Shown here: positions 24,001 to 36,105 of the stretch, in pieces | How the letters are laid out: every line of letters starts with the position of its first letter | Position numbering within the stretch: the first letter of the stretch is position 1 | Translations under genes and position numbers: made by a program | The notes under the pieces: model-generated | Database searches by the model: none | The model's input: only the letters and a program-made list of their open reading frames with translations | Told to the model about the DNA's origin: nothing | From: Anisakis pegreffii | Lineage: Eukaryota; Nematoda; Chromadorea; Rhabditida; Anisakidae | Direction: 5' to 3' | Assembly (NCBI GenBank): GCA_035041965.1 | Contig: JAPYMA010003011.1 | Span: forward strand, 434,001 to 498,000 | Length of the DNA: 64,000 nucleotides

Positions 24001-27000
24001 GAGCGTCTCCTTCCTCAGTTCAACAGTTAAAAGTTGAACTGCGTCTTTGAACCATTAATAATCCAATATTCTTTAACAATCGCTCGCGCTTATGAATATA
24101 GAAATCATGTGCTTTTGTATTTCATGCATTTTCTGCTCTCTTCGTTATGAGTCCTTCAGCTGAACTTGGTTTTATTGGTTAATTGACCTAACTGTGTTAA
24201 TGCCATATCCTGCCCCAACGGTAGTCTATGCAGAGAGTGTTTATGCTCCCTGTGAGCACTCTTCAAAAATTGAGCTAAGCGCAGATTGTTGAATAGAGCG
24301 TTCATGTATTCTATTATAATAGGTGCTTGCGAAATCGATGCGTGCAAGTCGAGTTGGTATGCGCAATTTAAGTCGTGATATTGTCGATATAATAAATAAC
24401 ATGCAAACCGAAGAATCTTCCCCGGTCACGCCAGCTGTCACTTCACAGGTTGTTGATCTTTCTACCATTCAATAGCATTACGTATATCCGCATTACTAAC
24501 CAATTCAATAATACGCAACAATCCAACTAAAGAATACGTATGTTTTTGAATTGAACGAATAAACAATATCTTGAAGGTGGATAACGAATCGTCAACAGAC
24601 CAGCAATCATCACAACAGAAACCTAATCAAGAGCCTCAAAGCACAGTCCGAAAGGTTGAAAATGTGGATACAAAAAAGAAAAATTCCCAAAAAAGCAAAG
24701 TACCGATATCCGTATCGTTAGAGGACGTGATATCTTCGGTAATCTTGGACGCTAAAAATGCATCAATGAATATCCAACATCAGATCAATGATTCACGAAG
24801 ACAGGTGCTTAAAAGCCATTTTCATTTCTTCGATTCTTTGTTCATTGCGTTACATTCATCATCTTTATTAAACTACGCTTTGATTGTGTTGGAAATGCTG
24901 AAAAAAGCAAGTGTTGTTAATTGATCACTCTCTGCATGATTTTTCATGCATTCAGCTGAAAGATGAGGTGAATAGGCATCGAATTATCCACTGGATACAT
25001 TAAACAGAGCAATAATCATATAATTCTATCATACGTGTGTATTTTCCTCATCGTCAGTCGTTTTCCCCACTCATTTCTATTTTCATAATTTAGTCATTGA
25101 TAATTCAATATTCATGCATAATATTCATGCGACGATTGAACATAATTTTATAAAGGATTTCATCTTTATGTAAATTGAGGGTTAAGCCTTTTCTTACCAT
25201 TACGCTTGCTGTCAACAGCTCGTTTTTTCCCAAATACTCATGCCTCTTACTTTCGTGTTAGCGGGCATTTGATAAATGGGAAGTTTTCAGCCACATTAAG
25301 AATGAGCACACCATGCAAACAACTGAAATTAACAGGATTGTTGAATCGTAGAGTTCCGTTTTTTTCGTAAACATGGAATATACACTGCACAACTAATCGG
25401 GTGAATTTACCTTGCATATCCAATTTGTCAAAATAGATGATGCAAAGTAGATTGGAGAGGAGATATGTGAAGAACTTATCGGTTGACGGATTGTTATGAA
25501 TAAAGAAATTGCTTTCCGCATGGTAGCAATCGATGCAAACGTAACAAATGAGCCATAAGCAAAAATTAGATTGTTTTACGAATCTGCAGCTACAAACTGA
25601 CTTTAATTCTACTCACGATAGACGGCATAATATAACGAAAGCTGTATGCACTTAGTCTTGATAAATGAATAGCGTCGCAACATGAATACCACTTGTCAGT
25701 TTAGGTACTTATACAATCAGTTATCAATTGGGTGGTTCGTGAGAATGCTTGTTTTGATGAGCTGAAATATCGTTTATAATGTATGATCACACATCATAAT
25801 GCAGAAAAAGAAATGTTTTTTGCAACTCAACGATTTTCAACCTGTCTCAGTCACGAAACTGCAATAATTCATTAAGATTTATGTTTATCCTTTTGCTATG
25901 TTTATCCATTACTTATCCTCTTTCCATGTTCATTTTCCCATCAAAGCAGTCTTTGGGTTACGTTTGATTTACCCAATTTTTGGACTGTGATTCCAATTCG
26001 ATAAGTCGTAAATTTTTTCTAGGATCGTATGACGGTACAGGAAGTTATTGCTGAACCACTGCCATCACCGTCAATCACGAAAACGTCCACGCCGAAGGGT
26101 ACCAATTCCTGTTATACATTCATATGATATTCGAGGAGAAGAATCGAAGTCACCTTTTTTTATTACGACATGCAAAATGGAGTTGTTGAAGGTGTCAGCT
26201 AAAGTTTCTTGTTATTTATAGCTAACAAAACATCAAAAGATGTCGATTTTCGAGATCTATCGCCTGGCAAAGCGGAACAAACGAAAAAGGCTGCAGAGAC
26301 GAAATCCATTTTGATTTGCGATGAAGAGATGCTTGGTGAGGATGATGTCAGAGATGATGCTAAAAAGTAAGTTCATTCATTGTATCTTGTGGATATGTTA
26401 TGTAAAATTCAGCAATTTTTTTAGAAAATTCATATTATTGTATCCTAGAAAACACACCGGAAATCATTTTTATGATCTCATCCTTTAGGCAATGCTCATT
26501 TTGAATTCAATTTCCGGTGAAATTCTATTTTCAGTTTTTTCAATTGAACATTTGAATTTTGTCCGTATTGAGAAAGCAAAAGAAAGTGTGATCTGAATCC
26601 TCTTCGATTTCTGTTCAAGTTCGCTAATTCTCAATCGTTTGCAGTAGGTTGGGCGGTAAAGTGCGTCGTGAGTTGAGCAACTCTGAAAAACTTCTTATTA
26701 TAGCAGATTTTGACGCAGGGATGGTACCACACGAATTACAGCAGAAATTCAAGGCCTCGAAAATTCAGGTTCGAAAAACAAAATTTACGCTATCGTCAAG
26801 AGGCGTATTTTATCAATTGTTCCTGAATGGCGTTTTTATTTGTTGAGATGAACCATTCTGTCGCGAATGGGATTTGATCGAATTCGTGCTGCAGTTTCGA
26901 ATTTTTGCCTAGCATTATATCGTTTTTAAATTGTTTCTTTCCGTTGAACAGATAGCCGAAGTGCTCAGCAATCGTGTTCCAATTATTCGTCAACAAACCG

Positions 27001-29146
27001 CTTCATCATCCGACGGTGTTGCGCTGAAACGACGTCGTACAAATTTTGTTGGATTGAATATTATGATGTGGCGATTTTTTTGTGATTGTCGTGATCAAGG
27101 GATATTTTTGAATGGCAGACAATTGAAAGAACACGCTCTCACGATTGCCAGACAGCTTGGTTTCTTTTTTCTTCCTCTTGTTTCAATTGTTACATTCAAG
27201 AATGACCTTCGTTATTGTGTGTCAACAAACAATTCTTAATTGTAAAGCGAACAGTAATTAAGTTCTCTGTTCATCGTTCTCTTTTGAACTAGTTTTGCAC
27301 CTAATTCAAAAAATGTTTTCTACATTCAACAATTCATCAACTTTCAGGTTTGCATAATTTCAAAGGATCTGAGGGTTGGCTGGATTCATTCAAACGTCGA
27401 CACAATATTGACTTGAAAACAATGACTGGGCATCCGGTTATCTACGAAACAGATAATGATGGTAATGTGTTTTGTCCGGGTGAAAATATGAACGATTCGT
27501 ATTGTGAGTACTCTGACTATCATTACTTGTTTGATTCGTTGATTTTGCAGTTTTTGCTAACCGAACGTACATTTGACTGCAGTTGATTTGATTTAAAATT
27601 TGATTAAAGTATATGTATTTTCACTGCGTTGTTGTTCGTTTCTAGTATTTTCGCCTCTGTGTCATGTATTCGTGAATTTTCAGCGCCGCGATCAGAGAGT
27701 CCTCGATTAGAGGAACACGTGCTAAATAATAGCTCATCATCGATGATCGTTGATGCAAATCAATTCCTGATCGATGCCGCCGATGCAGCAGCCCGAGCCG
27801 TTACTTCGAGTAAGAATGCAAATATCAGCACTGCATATCGCTTCTCACCTTCAAACAATCTCAACACTCTTGCTATTGCTGCTTGCAATACTGGAGGTGT
27901 GTGCTTAATGATCGCTACATCTCATTGTCAGCATCAACTTATCCTCATTTCTGCTCTTGATAAATATCTCAAGAAGACCAGTTCTGTTTGACCTCTACTC
28001 TTGGAATTTATGTACGAATAGGGCAGTTTTCCCTTTCATTCGGTTTGGAAACTTAAACAGAGATATTTCATCTGTTTTTCTTTTAAATCATACGAATTCA
28101 CATAAATATCACTCAGTTTCAGAAACTTTCGATATTGTTGAATGATATCTAACAAAAACTTGATAACTTTGAAGATATGGGTCCATGTAAGGCGACGGCA
28201 GCAGTCCATACAACGCAGCCATTGGATTTGGCTATGCTACCGGCCACATCCTCTGGCATATCAACAAATTCTGGTGCAAATAAAACAACACCATCTGCCA
28301 ATCTCGCTCGTGGTTGGGTTTTCCTCGTACTCCTTTCAAAACAATTCCTTATCAACGTTCTTACTTATGCTGTTCCTTCAGAAATATCATTTCTCAATTG
28401 TGATCATTTTGCTTCATTACTAATTTTATGATATTAAAAATACATCGATGTGGATGTGTATCTTACTGTTTTTTAAATCAATTCAGGTTCTTCGTTGTTA
28501 ACTCCATTATCCGACTTATCAGGTACGAGTAATGCCACACTTCAAGCTCTCGTCGATTCATGTTGTTATCGTGTGGATGAACCTGAGGTAACTTCTAGCA
28601 TTCATCCATCACACATCAACGATTACATTCGTATCGAATTTCTGCGATTGTCAACAATTTGACACATTCAATGTGTAATTTCAGATAACGCATGCAATGG
28701 AAACAATAAGATCGTATATCACGCTAAATGATATGAGTTTACTGCCCACATTAGTGACTCTTCAAAAGGGACTTGCTGCTATCGCTTACAGCAAACGTTC
28801 GAAGCAGTCTACTAGTAACCAACATTCAAACACAGTACCAACGCCAGTAACTGTTACTGTACCTTCTGTCTTTCTACCTGAGTCTACCGAGCCAAAGGTA
28901 AACGAAACAAATGATTATTCCTATATGAAGAGGAACTGCTCAGATTTAAGCTATTGAATTATTCTAAAATTTCTAGAGAATAAAATGAAATCAATGAGAG
29001 AATAGCAACTGAACAATATTTCACCGTTTCAGACATCCTCAGTGAGCTGTTCACCAGTCACTTCGTCATCAGCTACTGTAGTGCATGGTATACGAGTGAA
29101 GCCGTTGAATGACTTCAAAGATAAACTCAGCAATACCATCAATTAA
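21075..29146 (+). CDS. CENP-B / Tc5-type helix-turn-helix protein (domesticated-transposase-like), about 798 aa
   Basis: Sixteen phase-consistent exons: 21075-21176, 22496-22630, 22902-23003, 23380-23595, 24323-24448, 24577-24804, 26023-26098, 26222-26366, 26645-26768, 26952-27159, 27348-27503 (or to 27461), 27684-27896, 28175-28312, 28487-28587, 28685-28897, 29033-29146. The start ATG at 21075 follows an in-frame TAA. The N-terminal third is Ser/Arg/Lys/Ala-rich (MRRSSRHHASSVAADARV), nuclear-protein-like. Residues near 378-445 match a CENP-B-type HTH (RRELSNSEKLLIIADFDAG ... VLSNRVPIIRQQ). Residues near 450-525 match the second, Tc5-type DNA-binding HTH (KEHALTIARQLG, then FKGSEGWLDSFKRRHNI). 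After this comes a Ser/Thr/Ala-rich tail with no DDE-type nuclease region visible. Function is therefore most likely sequence-specific DNA binding without transposition; this is inference from family knowledge. Introns are 70 bases to 1.3 kb. Confidence 0.8.
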
Positions 29147-30353
29147 TCATATTACCTCAATTTGCGAATTACAGTGAACCGAATCAGCATCCGATTACTT
29201 CTCTTGTCTCTGCATATTCTTTACCACAACATTACTATCACTGCCAAACTTGATGTACCTCAGGTCGTTTCGTTCTTCCACCTCAGGTTCTACTTATCGT
29301 CAATGTAGTGTGTTTGTATTTTGATTGCCAAATATTCAATTTCTTCGTTTGTTATCCATTGTCATATATTCATATTCTCCGACCAAAGTATGTATCTGTT
29401 TGAATGACGATGTTTAACGAATAAATTCAGCAGCTTGAAGCGCCCAATAAACACAGCCATAATTGACCTTAAAGTGTTTATGTTTCCATCAGATAAATTA
29501 TGATAGCATTCTTTTTACAGTAGTATTCAAATTAGTTCGTTGTTGCAGATCTCCTCGAGTGTTTCCTGTAATGCCCCACGGAATTGTCTTGTATTTCACT
29601 ATCTAAATTATATTTCCTAATCAGAACCATGTTATTGTTCATTCAGGATGTTATAATGTTATGATCATATTGTCCGTTCGGGATACTATAAACTGTTTTT
29701 GAATTATTGCGTTGTTTAAGTCTTGTTACTCTAAAATCGTTACGAAATAATATTGTTGTAAATGAATGATCCTCAGTTGAATAATTAGACAATATTGATG
29801 AGTGATTCAGTTATGACGGAATAAATATCCTCATTTTGCCTGTTAAAAATATTTGTGAATAATACATTTTGAATTCGTTAGTTTTGAAATTAAGCATCAC
29901 AACACTGTTTCACATATGCCGAACTGTTTTTCAATATGAAATGTTTGGAACTTATGGAAGCATTTCATTGAATGTCGATCTATTCGATGGATGAGCAAAT
30001 TGGTTTTTCTGGGAAATTCGACACGGATGAGCATTAACGAATCATGCGTACAATATTCGTACAAACAGAATATTAGGTTTCGAGACAATCAGTTTTTGTA
30101 ACTGATTTATTAACAGTTTTTATTATTGGCTTTATTTGAGCAAGAGTTTGCTTTATTTTTATTCTCACCATCGAAAGGGTCTTTCTATTTTTATCGTGGT
30201 TCCGTAGTAAGTGTTTTATGATTACTAGTTGAAAGGCGATTTATGAATAGTGTTTTATTTGTTAATATTCTTTATACATTCACAGAGAATGCAAAACACA
30301 AGTATGTTTTGAAAGCGATTCCAAAGTGCTTGTTGCGTCGTTGGGTAGTGCCT
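29147..30353. other. Region between convergent genes; no gene seen
   Basis: About 1.2 kb of AT-rich sequence lies between the stop of the HTH gene (+) and the stop of the chitin-binding gene (-), so it should contain both 3' UTRs and polyadenylation signals. An open frame at 29897-30088 (-) is not supported by splice signals or similarity. Confidence 0.6.
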
Positions 30354-32545
30354 CTAGCATTGTTGACCTTCCTGAGGCCAGTCACAAACCAGCGCATCCG
30401 AATTCCAAACTAGCGTTCCGGGACAATCTTTATGAACCCATTTGCCATGAGCGCACTGGTAGAATTTATGACAATTTTCAGTGTCTGCTCGATATCCACT
30501 TCGACCACTACTCTCCTTCAATTCTATGTCTTCGTGAACTTAACGATAGAATTGCTCTATCAGTTTAGTCGCAATTAATTGCCTCAGTAATCTAACAGCA
30601 TACTTAATTGACAGCAATTTTACTTGCAAGCAAAATGAAGTTGTCCATGAGGTGTTCAAAGGAATTTGATCGACTTTCAAAGGAATTTGATCGTTCGAGT
30701 TCTAATTATAAGGCGATCATTCTATGAAGTGTGAGTGAGTTTGTTTCGGGGTCGATTTTGGTGACCTTATCCACTTCAGTGAATGTAAAGTTTCGAAAAC
30801 TGAGGCGACTAACATAAGTAGATTATGCTTATAATGAAGACTGAAAGAAGATTGCTTTAAGTGAGACAACCTGGCATGGAGCATTCATTTCGTAATACTC
30901 GCCAAAAATGAGTCCGTTCTGACAGTCGCCAGCCACACATCGATTGAGTCTTTCGTTGAAATATTGGCCGCTAGGACAGAAGCGACGCTCGAAATGTTTT
31001 TGCTCTCCAACGCACGAGAAATATTTCTTGCAGTCACTATAATCAACTCGTTTATCGCCATAATTGCATACGTTGTTCACGTCATCCGACTGATGTTGAG
31101 ACAATACAGTTGCTGTTCTTGCGTAATTTGATGGTGGCACTTCCGATGCGGTTTGCTGCATATTTGGGCACACGTAATCAGCACGACAACATTTTGACTG
31201 CAATGAAATTCACTGAAAACGACTACAATTGAATACCTTCCTCAAACTCTTCAGTGCAGGGTCTTATTGGCGAATTCGTATGACTTAAAAGTTTCTGATA
31301 CTGATGGTAATTTCCAAGCAAAGATAAGAAGTTATGTATTGGAAATCTACCAAGACGAGACGATATAGAGATTAGGTGATGCATGCTGAATTTCTCGGCT
31401 GTTAAACGAGACCATGAATAAACAAGAAACGATCACAGGGTGGAGACGAGACGAGGAACGATCATGCGCTCTCTATAGAGACGAGTTCAGATGAGAAGCA
31501 GTCAAGGTAAAAATAAGTGAGTTAAGACGAGATGAGAAATGATCGAGTCTTGGCTTTACCCGCTTCTGCTTAGTGATTTATAAGTCAGTCGAGAAAGATG
31601 CGACGAAATGGCAGTTATCGTGCTAATCGTAAGCTGAACGAAGCGAATGCTTCATAAATAATGAACGATGATTTCACTGCATCAAAAACCGAGTGGCAAA
31701 CGCACCTTCCGGTATCTTCCCTCCATGAATCTCTTCGCGTATTTTTCCATACTCATCGATGAAATAAAAAGTCACCGAAGAGTGCCAGGATCAGTTCAAT
31801 GACCGATTCGTTCGACTCATTAAGTGTTATTTCGAGAGAAGCTTTTCAGTGTTTCATTAGAACGGGGTTAAACAGTGCCGATTTTTACGGAATGGTTAAG
31901 ATGAGAGAACAATTGAGAAGTAAGAGCAATCAAACAACAATAAACATACAAGTGGATCAAAGTTTTGCCCGTATGGACAAAGTCTTAATTCGAAACGTCC
32001 ATTAACACATTCCATGTAGGTCGTACAATCTCTTGGGTTACCTTCCAGAACGCCATTGTGACATTCAGCCGATTGTTGTTCGGGATAATCTGAAATTTGA
32101 TTGCTTTTGTCAAAGCACAATATTATGATCAATGATCAGAATCAGTGATCAGAAAATTGTTTGCGAAGAAATGAGATAAAACAAATTGAAATTTCATCAC
32201 AACAATAAATAAATCGACATTCCACGCCTGGAACAATAAATTAACGATTAAACGCGCCGTTACAAAACAAAACTTCACATCAATCAAAATCAGCAACACA
32301 TTTGCCGTGAATCGCTTACTTGATTGGTAACTATTTTGATATTGCGTCTGATAACTATTTTGATATTGTGTTGAAGAAACTGTCTGAAATTGATATTCGA
32401 CTTTAAGTGATGCAATTAGAAGAAATACAATGTGATATGGTTAAACGAGTAAAATTTGTGTACAATTTCTTCGAACGTTTCAGCTCACCTCGACAATTAA
32501 CTGAAGAATGATGATGAATAATATCAGCGAGCACATTGAAGCCAT
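30354..32545 (-). CDS. Secreted chitin-binding (CBM14 / peritrophin-A) protein, 249 aa
   Basis: Five exons on the minus strand: 32489-32545, 32320-32383, 31950-32089, 30871-31197, 30354-30515, all phase-consistent (750 nt including stop). Exon 1 encodes a signal peptide (MASMCSLILFIIILQLIVE). Exon 2 is a short Gln/Asn/Tyr/Ser linker with two copies of TQYQNSYQ. Chitin-binding domains follow: domain 1 from Cys50 (ECHNGVLEG ... CTTYMECVNG ... LCPYGQNFDP), domain 2 from Cys131 (CNYGDKRVDYSDCKKYFSC ... FCPSGQYFNERLNRC), and domain 3 in the last exon (CHKFYQCAHGKWVHKDCPG ... VCDWPQEGQQC). The six-Cys spacing and the aromatic/CDWP motifs fit CBM14. Expected role: binding chitin in eggshell, sheath, pharyngeal lining or cuticle (inference). 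The last exon uses a TTGAAG acceptor. Confidence 0.82.
31340..31565. repeat. Purine-rich degenerate repeat in intron 3 of the chitin-binding gene
   Basis: Several imperfect copies of gagacgaga / acgagacga / gatgagaa and gaacgatca words cluster here inside the 752-bp intron 31198-31949. It has the look of a degraded short-period tandem repeat and no coding potential. Confidence 0.5.
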
Positions 32546-34092
32546 GCGTTAAAGGATATTGTCAAAACACCGTCTTATCGAAATTTCTGATTCGATCCGA
32601 AAATCAGCTTTTAATCTGGAAATTAATGTTCGTTTGGTAAATTAATGCAGTGAATTTGCTGGTATTGTGGGTTAATTGTTAGCAATAAAATGCGTACTGT
32701 TCCACGACGTCACAGATCCCATAATATGAAGACACGCATTTTTGTTCACACGACTCAGAAAATAAGTTTTCTTATGAAATCCTTCTAAAAAGTTCATGCA
32801 GCGTATATTTGCAAAATCTGCATACTAACAATCATAAAACAATAAGCGTAATTACTATTATTAAAAATATCGTAGACAAAGCTGATTGTGAGTGGCTAGC
32901 ATCTTTGATCAAATAATCCTGATGCTCAACGTACAATCGTCTCAGAATCTGATTGCAACTGAGCTGATTGCAATTCATAACGAAAGAAGGACGTTCTTGG
33001 ATAAGCATTTCATTGGAAATAGTGCTCAACATCTCACAACCTGCATGTATTTATACACTCGTGGGGCAATGCAAGAGTATGACTGAAGTGATCGATGAAC
33101 ATTGAAATATCTTGAACATAGCGATGTGATATGCCTCAATGGATAACTTTATATTACATTTGTGATGCTTCATTGTATGGTCCAACTTGAAATTCACAAT
33201 CTTATAAACTGTGATCTCATAAACTTATCGCTTTCTGTGCTTTAAGTCCATTTTTGTCGTAGCTGCTATCAGTTCTCTCTGGCATTTTTGCTGAGATCCA
33301 AGGAAGAAATCTTATCAGATCATGTCTTATAACATTTCAACTCAGGAACAAATCGTATCACTTTACTGTGTTCTTCCTTAACATTTACACTTAACAGTTG
33401 TTATTATGTTATTGATTTTCTCCAACTCCACATAATTCAACATGTATTATTATTATATAGCACTTGCAACTATGACTGCGATTGATGTGCAATCAATTCG
33501 TCAGCTTTCCGACTGATTATTAATTTGGCTGGTTATTACAGAATTTCAACGAAAGAAGATGATCCAGTAGATATCGAACTGGTTCGGGGCTTCGAACTGA
33601 GATCAATTTTGATTCGGAGTCTTGGTATACGGTTGCATTAATGTATATTGATTCGACAAACCATACAATTAGATATTGGGTCAGTTAACAGTCTTGACAA
33701 TCACGGCTTTAAACATCAATTTGGTTAAGTAAAAAAAAGCCAATTGCTCATTGCAATATATCAAATTACGAGAAATAGATGAAGTATTTATCACATAGCG
33801 CATATCTCTCATCACGTGTAAATATCCGCATGCAGATAAATTAACGATTCTGGTTTGAATGGACGATATTCGCTGTGGGGAATAACTCTTCGGTTTTCGG
33901 GACCGTATCATCGTCTGATATGCCCTGAAATCCGATGAAAATGTTGACTTGTTCATTAACGTCGTATACTATCAACAACAACATCAGCTGCACACAATTC
34001 ATTCCGTGTAATGAGCTATTACAGTACTTGCATTCATTACTCTTCACGTTCATCGATAAACTTCAAATGATTTTGATGTTTGCTATTGTGCT
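32546..34092. other. Intergenic region, no gene I can support
   Basis: This is the upstream side of the chitin-binding gene (promoter expected just above 32545) and the downstream side of the next minus-strand gene. Overlapping open frames on the minus strand at 33681-33956 and 33841-34053 share a TTTCAG at about 33925. One gives a Ser/Arg/Lys-rich peptide, the other an acidic one. Either could be a 3' exon of the gene ending near 34.1 kb, but neither phase joins cleanly. Confidence 0.4.
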
Positions 34093-34235
34093 TCAGCAAA
34101 GCTCACTTGCGATGGTGATACAGTTGTTCATTAGATCACCATTTGAGTACTTTTCTTGCAATTTTTTTTTTTGTTTTAAACTCAGAGTGCTTAAATTGCT
34201 TATTGAATTAGGCTGAAAACGTCGATCAGTTTTGT

Positions 34236-34311
<76 letters not shown>

Positions 34312-36105
34312 AGTGGAGTTCAAATGAAAAATTTCGAAATGATACCACTGCTGATGGAACACCACTACTCAGAAGGCCTCCCAATGAGACTCTCTCAGGT
34401 GATATTTTCCTGAAGAAAATACATTCCACTTTGAATGTGCGATTATCAAGTAAACGGTAGCGAGAACGCTGAATTTTTCATGAATTTCATCAGCCGAATA
34501 ATCTTCACTATGCACATACTCAACTAATGGCAAAATAATCTGATCAATGGAATTATATATCTTCTCGCAATTTGGCAGTGAATGGAAAGTCTAGAAAATC
34601 ATGACCGTTTACAAAATATTCATGCAAAATCAAGAGGCAACATGCAGACCTTTGCTGACGAACTGAAGAGGAAGTGTCATTTGTGTATTGTTTGTGTAAT
34701 CGTTGAGATGATCGAACCGCTGCAACATTTACGTATGGACCATCAGGTTGTTTGCGTTCATCGTTGCTCGGAAAATGGCGGTTACCCCAGTTTCGTAACG
34801 ATGGATCCATATCGGATATGCGACCCAACTCACGCTTCTTCTTTACTTGTTCAGCTGTTTCACACATTTAACGTGATCGAAGATGCGATTTTGGCCTCAT
34901 GCGAGTGCAAGAAAACAGTGTAAGGACTAATAAGTTACTATGATCAAATTTCTCAACAAACGTTAACATTGAACCAGCAATGACAATTCTAAATGCTAAT
35001 GCAAAACGTAAAACTTTTGGTTTTTCGGCGAATTTTTGACAGAGTCACTTTTCATATTCAGAGTCATTGTTGATGTTATTTTATCTCAACTTGACCCTTG
35101 TCGTCACAAATCAAGCATGTATAAAGTGAAGCAATAACGAAATAGTAACGGCACTGATAAGAATATGGAATCAACTGATGCGATTATCAAGCCATATCCT
35201 TTCTCATTTTAAAATGCTTCTGAATGTGACTTGAAAATACCTTGCGGCTTCATGAAGTTCTTCCCTCTGTAAAAATGAAGTGTACGGAATAACTTCGAAT
35301 TAGAAATTCGCAAGCTTATCACTGAGGTTAAGGATATAATCCGTGAAACATCAAGATGCCCTGATTCCAGCTTATGCGATTGGATGGATGTTTGGCCAAC
35401 AGATCAGAGATTTTTTTACAGTTCGACTGAGGTTGCAATTTGATGTCATTCTGAAGTGATGAGGAATGGATTGCTAGGATGATAATTAGATATATTCGCC
35501 TTCAAAAGTTGTGCTCGATCGCTATGCTACATAAGTCAGTACGAATAAAGTTATTTGAAGGGGCAGTGGAAGAATGAGTGGGATGCAGTGGCATGAAGGC
35601 CGTAAACAACGGAGATAACAATAAAATGTATGCGAAGACAACAATTTTTTAACTAGCAATGCATCGAATTCAGTTGCTCATTTCTAATAGGAAAGAGCAC
35701 AAGAGCGTAGGCGAAATACATATATAAAGAGACTTTCGGAATTTTGTGGAGGTAAGTTTCTGCCCTTGACTGCTCCTCTTCCTCTTGACTGCTGTATACC
35801 GTTGATTTCACTTACATTCGATTTTGATTAAACTTGATTGAAATTGTAATTTCAACATCCGACGTCGAACTGGCCATCGAACGTGTTAGTGCTGATAGCA
35901 ATTTACCAATGCGAGAAGAACGTGACTGTAAAATTAAATATTCACATCGCTTACGAATTTATTGCATTATGACTCGCATTCATTTGAAGAATAAGGGTTC
36001 AAAAATTGCTGGATGAATTAAATGCATAAGAGGAAGGGTGAGTAGCAGAACTTATCAAGTATCCTCAAGGTCACAGCACGAATAACTTACGACGTCTGAA
36101 GCCAT
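34093..36105 (-). CDS. Unidentified multi-exon gene, partly resolved
   Basis: Candidate exons on the minus strand: 36091-36105 (ATG after an in-frame TAA, then a GTAAGT donor), 35815-35925 (TTTTACAG acceptor, GTAAGT donor; starts SRSSRIGKLLSALTRSMASS), 35241-35266, 34650-34854 (EQVKKKRELGRISDMDPSLR, then NWGNRHFPSNDERKQPDG), a short exon starting at 34468, and 34093-34212 (STLSLKQKKKLQEKY). Codon use and splice signals make several of these convincing one by one. Exon 1 to exon 2 is in phase; linking exon 2 to the 34.8-kb exon in phase requires the weaker donor GTTTAA at about 35829, so the model is uncertain. The 34.8-kb exon may end at 34664 (GTTCGT donor) or 34650 (GTCTGC). The product would be basic, Ser-rich and hydrophilic with no domain I recognise. 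An (AT)35 microsatellite sits in the last intron. Confidence 0.4.
34239..34309. repeat. (AT)n dinucleotide microsatellite, about 71 bp
   Basis: Uninterrupted alternating A and T for about 35 repeats. It can form a hairpin and is likely length-polymorphic. It lies in a predicted intron of the minus-strand gene at 34.1-36.1 kb. Confidence 0.98.
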
